From positions 124,001 to 188,000 of the forward strand of contig CACEBD010000001.1 in the NCBI GenBank assembly GCA_902557775.1: DNA of 64,000 nt, read 5' to 3'. A program made the position numbers and the translations under genes. Source of the stretch: an uncultured Pelagibacteraceae bacterium. Its GTDB lineage: Bacteria > Pseudomonadota > Alphaproteobacteria > Pelagibacterales > Pelagibacteraceae. This document shows positions 62,827-64,000 of the stretch, piece after piece. How positions within the stretch are numbered: the stretch's first letter is position 1; each line of letters starts with the position of its first letter. The notes beneath the pieces were generated by a model, which did not search any database, had not been told where the DNA came from, and saw only the letters and a program-made list of their open reading frames with translations.

Positions 62827-63979
62827 CAATTATCATTTTACTAGCGAATCTGTTTCCGAAGGCCATCCTGATAAAGTTTGCGATAGAATATCCGATATGG
62901 TTGTTGACTCATATCTATCAAAAGATCCTGTTTCAAGAGTGGCTTGTGAAACATTGACTACAACAAATAAAGTAGTGTTAGCTGGTGAAACTCGTGGACC
63001 AAAAATTGATAAGGACGAACTAATTAGTAAAGTAAGAAATTGTATTAAAGATATTGGATATGATCAAAAAGGTTTTAGTTGGAAATCTGCAAACATAGAA
63101 ACATTTTTGCATGAACAATCTTCAGATATTGCAATGGGAGTTGACTCAAAAGATAACAAAGACGAAGGAGCTGGAGACCAAGGTATTATGTTTGGTTATG
63201 CATGTAAGGAAACCGAAGATCTTATGCCTGCGCCTATTTATTATTCACATAAAATTCTTAGACAGATGGCCGAAGATAGAAAGATTGGAAGCTTAAAGGG
63301 TATTGAGCCAGATTCTAAAAGTCAAGTAACCATGTTATACGAAGAGGAAAAACCAATTAAGGTCACTTCAGTTGTTATTTCTACTCAACACTCAAAAGAT
63401 TTAAATCAGGATCAGGTGAGAGATCTAATTATACCTTACATAAAGAAATCTATACCTTCAAATTATCTTGAAGAGCTTAAAGATGAAGAAATATATATAA
63501 ATCCTACTGGTCAATTTATCATTGGCGGTCCAGACGGTGATACTGGTTTGACTGGTAGAAAAATTATTGTTGATACCTATGGTGGAGCGGCACCACACGG
63601 AGGTGGCGCATTCTCAGGAAAGGACCCGACAAAAGTTGATAGATCAGCAGCCTATGCCTCAAGATATCTAGCAAAAAATATAGTTTCGTCAGGTATTTCA
63701 GACAAATGTTTAATTCAACTAGCTTATGCCATCGGTGTTTCTAAACCTCTTTCTGTATTTATCAAATTAGCGAATGGAGATGAGACAAAAATAGAAACAG
63801 TTAAAAAAATTATTGACCAGAACTTTGATCTTTCACCTAGAGGAATAAGAGAAATGTTAAAACTCAATAGACCAATATATGAAGTTACATCTGCTTATGG
63901 GCACTTTGGTAGAAAACCTACTGATAAAGGTGAATTTTCATGGGAAAAAACAGATAAAGTAGATTTATTTAAACGGTGA
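62816..63979 (+). CDS. metK: S-adenosylmethionine synthetase
   Basis: MetK makes SAM from methionine and ATP. The 387-residue protein shows [27 protein letters not shown] (7-33), [24 protein letters not shown] (about 121-144), and [29 protein letters not shown] (about 259-287), all complete, plus the C-terminal domain ending [22 protein letters not shown]. The start lies inside the lnt end (11-base overlap), so no leader or SAM riboswitch can precede it. The last 21 bases of the window contain no further recognisable gene. Confidence 0.98.
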   Translation: MKSNNYHFTSESVSEGHPDKVCDRISDMVVDSYLSKDPVSRVACETLTTTNKVVLAGETRGPKIDKDELISKVRNCIKDIGYDQKGFSWKSANIETFLHEQSSDIAMGVDSKDNKDEGAGDQGIMFGYACKETEDLMPAPIYYSHKILRQMAEDRKIGSLKGIEPDSKSQVTMLYEEEKPIKVTSVVISTQHSKDLNQDQVRDLIIPYIKKSIPSNYLEELKDEEIYINPTGQFIIGGPDGDTGLTGRKIIVDTYGGAAPHGGGAFSGKDPTKVDRSAAYASRYLAKNIVSSGISDKCLIQLAYAIGVSKPLSVFIKLANGDETKIETVKKIIDQNFDLSPRGIREMLKLNRPIYEVTSAYGHFGRKPTDKGEFSWEKTDKVDLFKR

Positions 63980-64000
63980 TCTTGAAAAAACCTTAATTTT

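Noticed and set aside
63980-64000. Start of a trmB-like gene after metK
   Set aside because: Alphaproteobacteria often have trmB here, but the 21 bases available show no start codon with an open frame that I can support.
1-64000. CRISPR arrays, insertion sequences, prophage or integrase genes
   Set aside because: I saw no regularly spaced direct repeats, transposase or integrase motifs, or phage structural genes on either strand.

Overview
The window looks like a chromosomal segment of an AT-rich, streamlined marine alphaproteobacterium of the SAR11 group (Candidatus Pelagibacter or a close relative). This is inferred from the low-GC, A/T-run-rich coding sequence, the very small intergenic spaces, a SAR11-style porin, and a gene order (rho, hem genes, hemE | DUF299, maf, aroE, coaE, dnaQ, secB; mnmE, mnmG, rsmG, parA, parB, holA) that is the classic origin neighbourhood of Caulobacter and Rickettsia. 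No phage, insertion sequence, CRISPR array or obvious island is present. No stretch longer than 300 bases lacks a gene; the largest gap is 274 bases (11225-11498) and is the likely replication origin.

Layout. 1-5 kb: the end of a sodium:solute symporter, then rpe, a heparinase-like gene and purH. 4.9-6.2 kb (minus): a pterin dehydratase, an FkbM-type methyltransferase and tRNA-Gly(GCC). 6.3-11.2 kb: a LON-domain protein, rho, an unknown membrane protein, and a minus-strand heme operon hemE-hemH-hemG. 11.2-11.5 kb: putative oriC with DnaA-box-like repeats and three tandem 10-mers. 11.5-14.9 kb: tightly overlapped DUF299 kinase/pyrophosphorylase-maf-aroE-coaE-dnaQ. 14.9-18.7 kb: secB, fxsA, a Tim44-like gene, an Smr gene, hslVU. 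18.8-22.7 kb: his operon (hisB-H-A-F-E) followed by HIT and GNAT genes. 22.6-25.3 kb: ftsK and lolA. 25.3-31.9 kb: a Ubi-type hydroxylase, mnmE, mnmG, rsmG, parA, parB, with two parS-like sites inside rsmG. 31.9-36.5 kb (minus): a DUF3576 lipoprotein, leuS, lptE, holA. 36.7-37.9 kb: a major porin with a strong terminator. 37.8-42.6 kb: TenI-like, YggS, L,D-transpeptidase, winged-helix regulator, a tiny ArfA-like gene, a PfkB kinase, nth, dapB. 42.6-46.5 kb (minus): a 55-residue membrane protein, dnaJ, dnaK, grpE. 46.6-52 kb: rdgB, a LppC/LpoA-like lipoprotein-type protein, rsmI, a BON lipoprotein, maeB. 52-57.7 kb: murJ, trpS, a NifU-type protein, a glucosaminidase and a polysaccharide deacetylase. 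57.7-64 kb: short tsaB, fur/mur, miaB, phoH, ybeY, lnt, metK.

How it works together. The window is a chromosome-maintenance hub: candidate oriC, parABS, ftsK, holA, dnaQ, rho and the tRNA-modification genes mnmE/mnmG/miaB. Around it lie complete or near-complete short operons for heme, histidine, protein quality control (hslVU, grpE-dnaK-dnaJ) and envelope biogenesis (murJ, lnt, lptE, lolA, L,D-transpeptidase). Coding density is extreme: several convergent genes share their stop codons and several divergent genes have start codons that abut or overlap.

I did not find an obviously novel multi-gene system. The most rewarding items are the origin region, the two parS sites, a 35-residue ArfA-like ribosome-rescue protein with a TTG start, a 55-residue coupled membrane protein, heat-shock-type promoters before dnaK and perhaps rho, and an endonuclease III with a rearranged iron-sulfur cysteine pattern.
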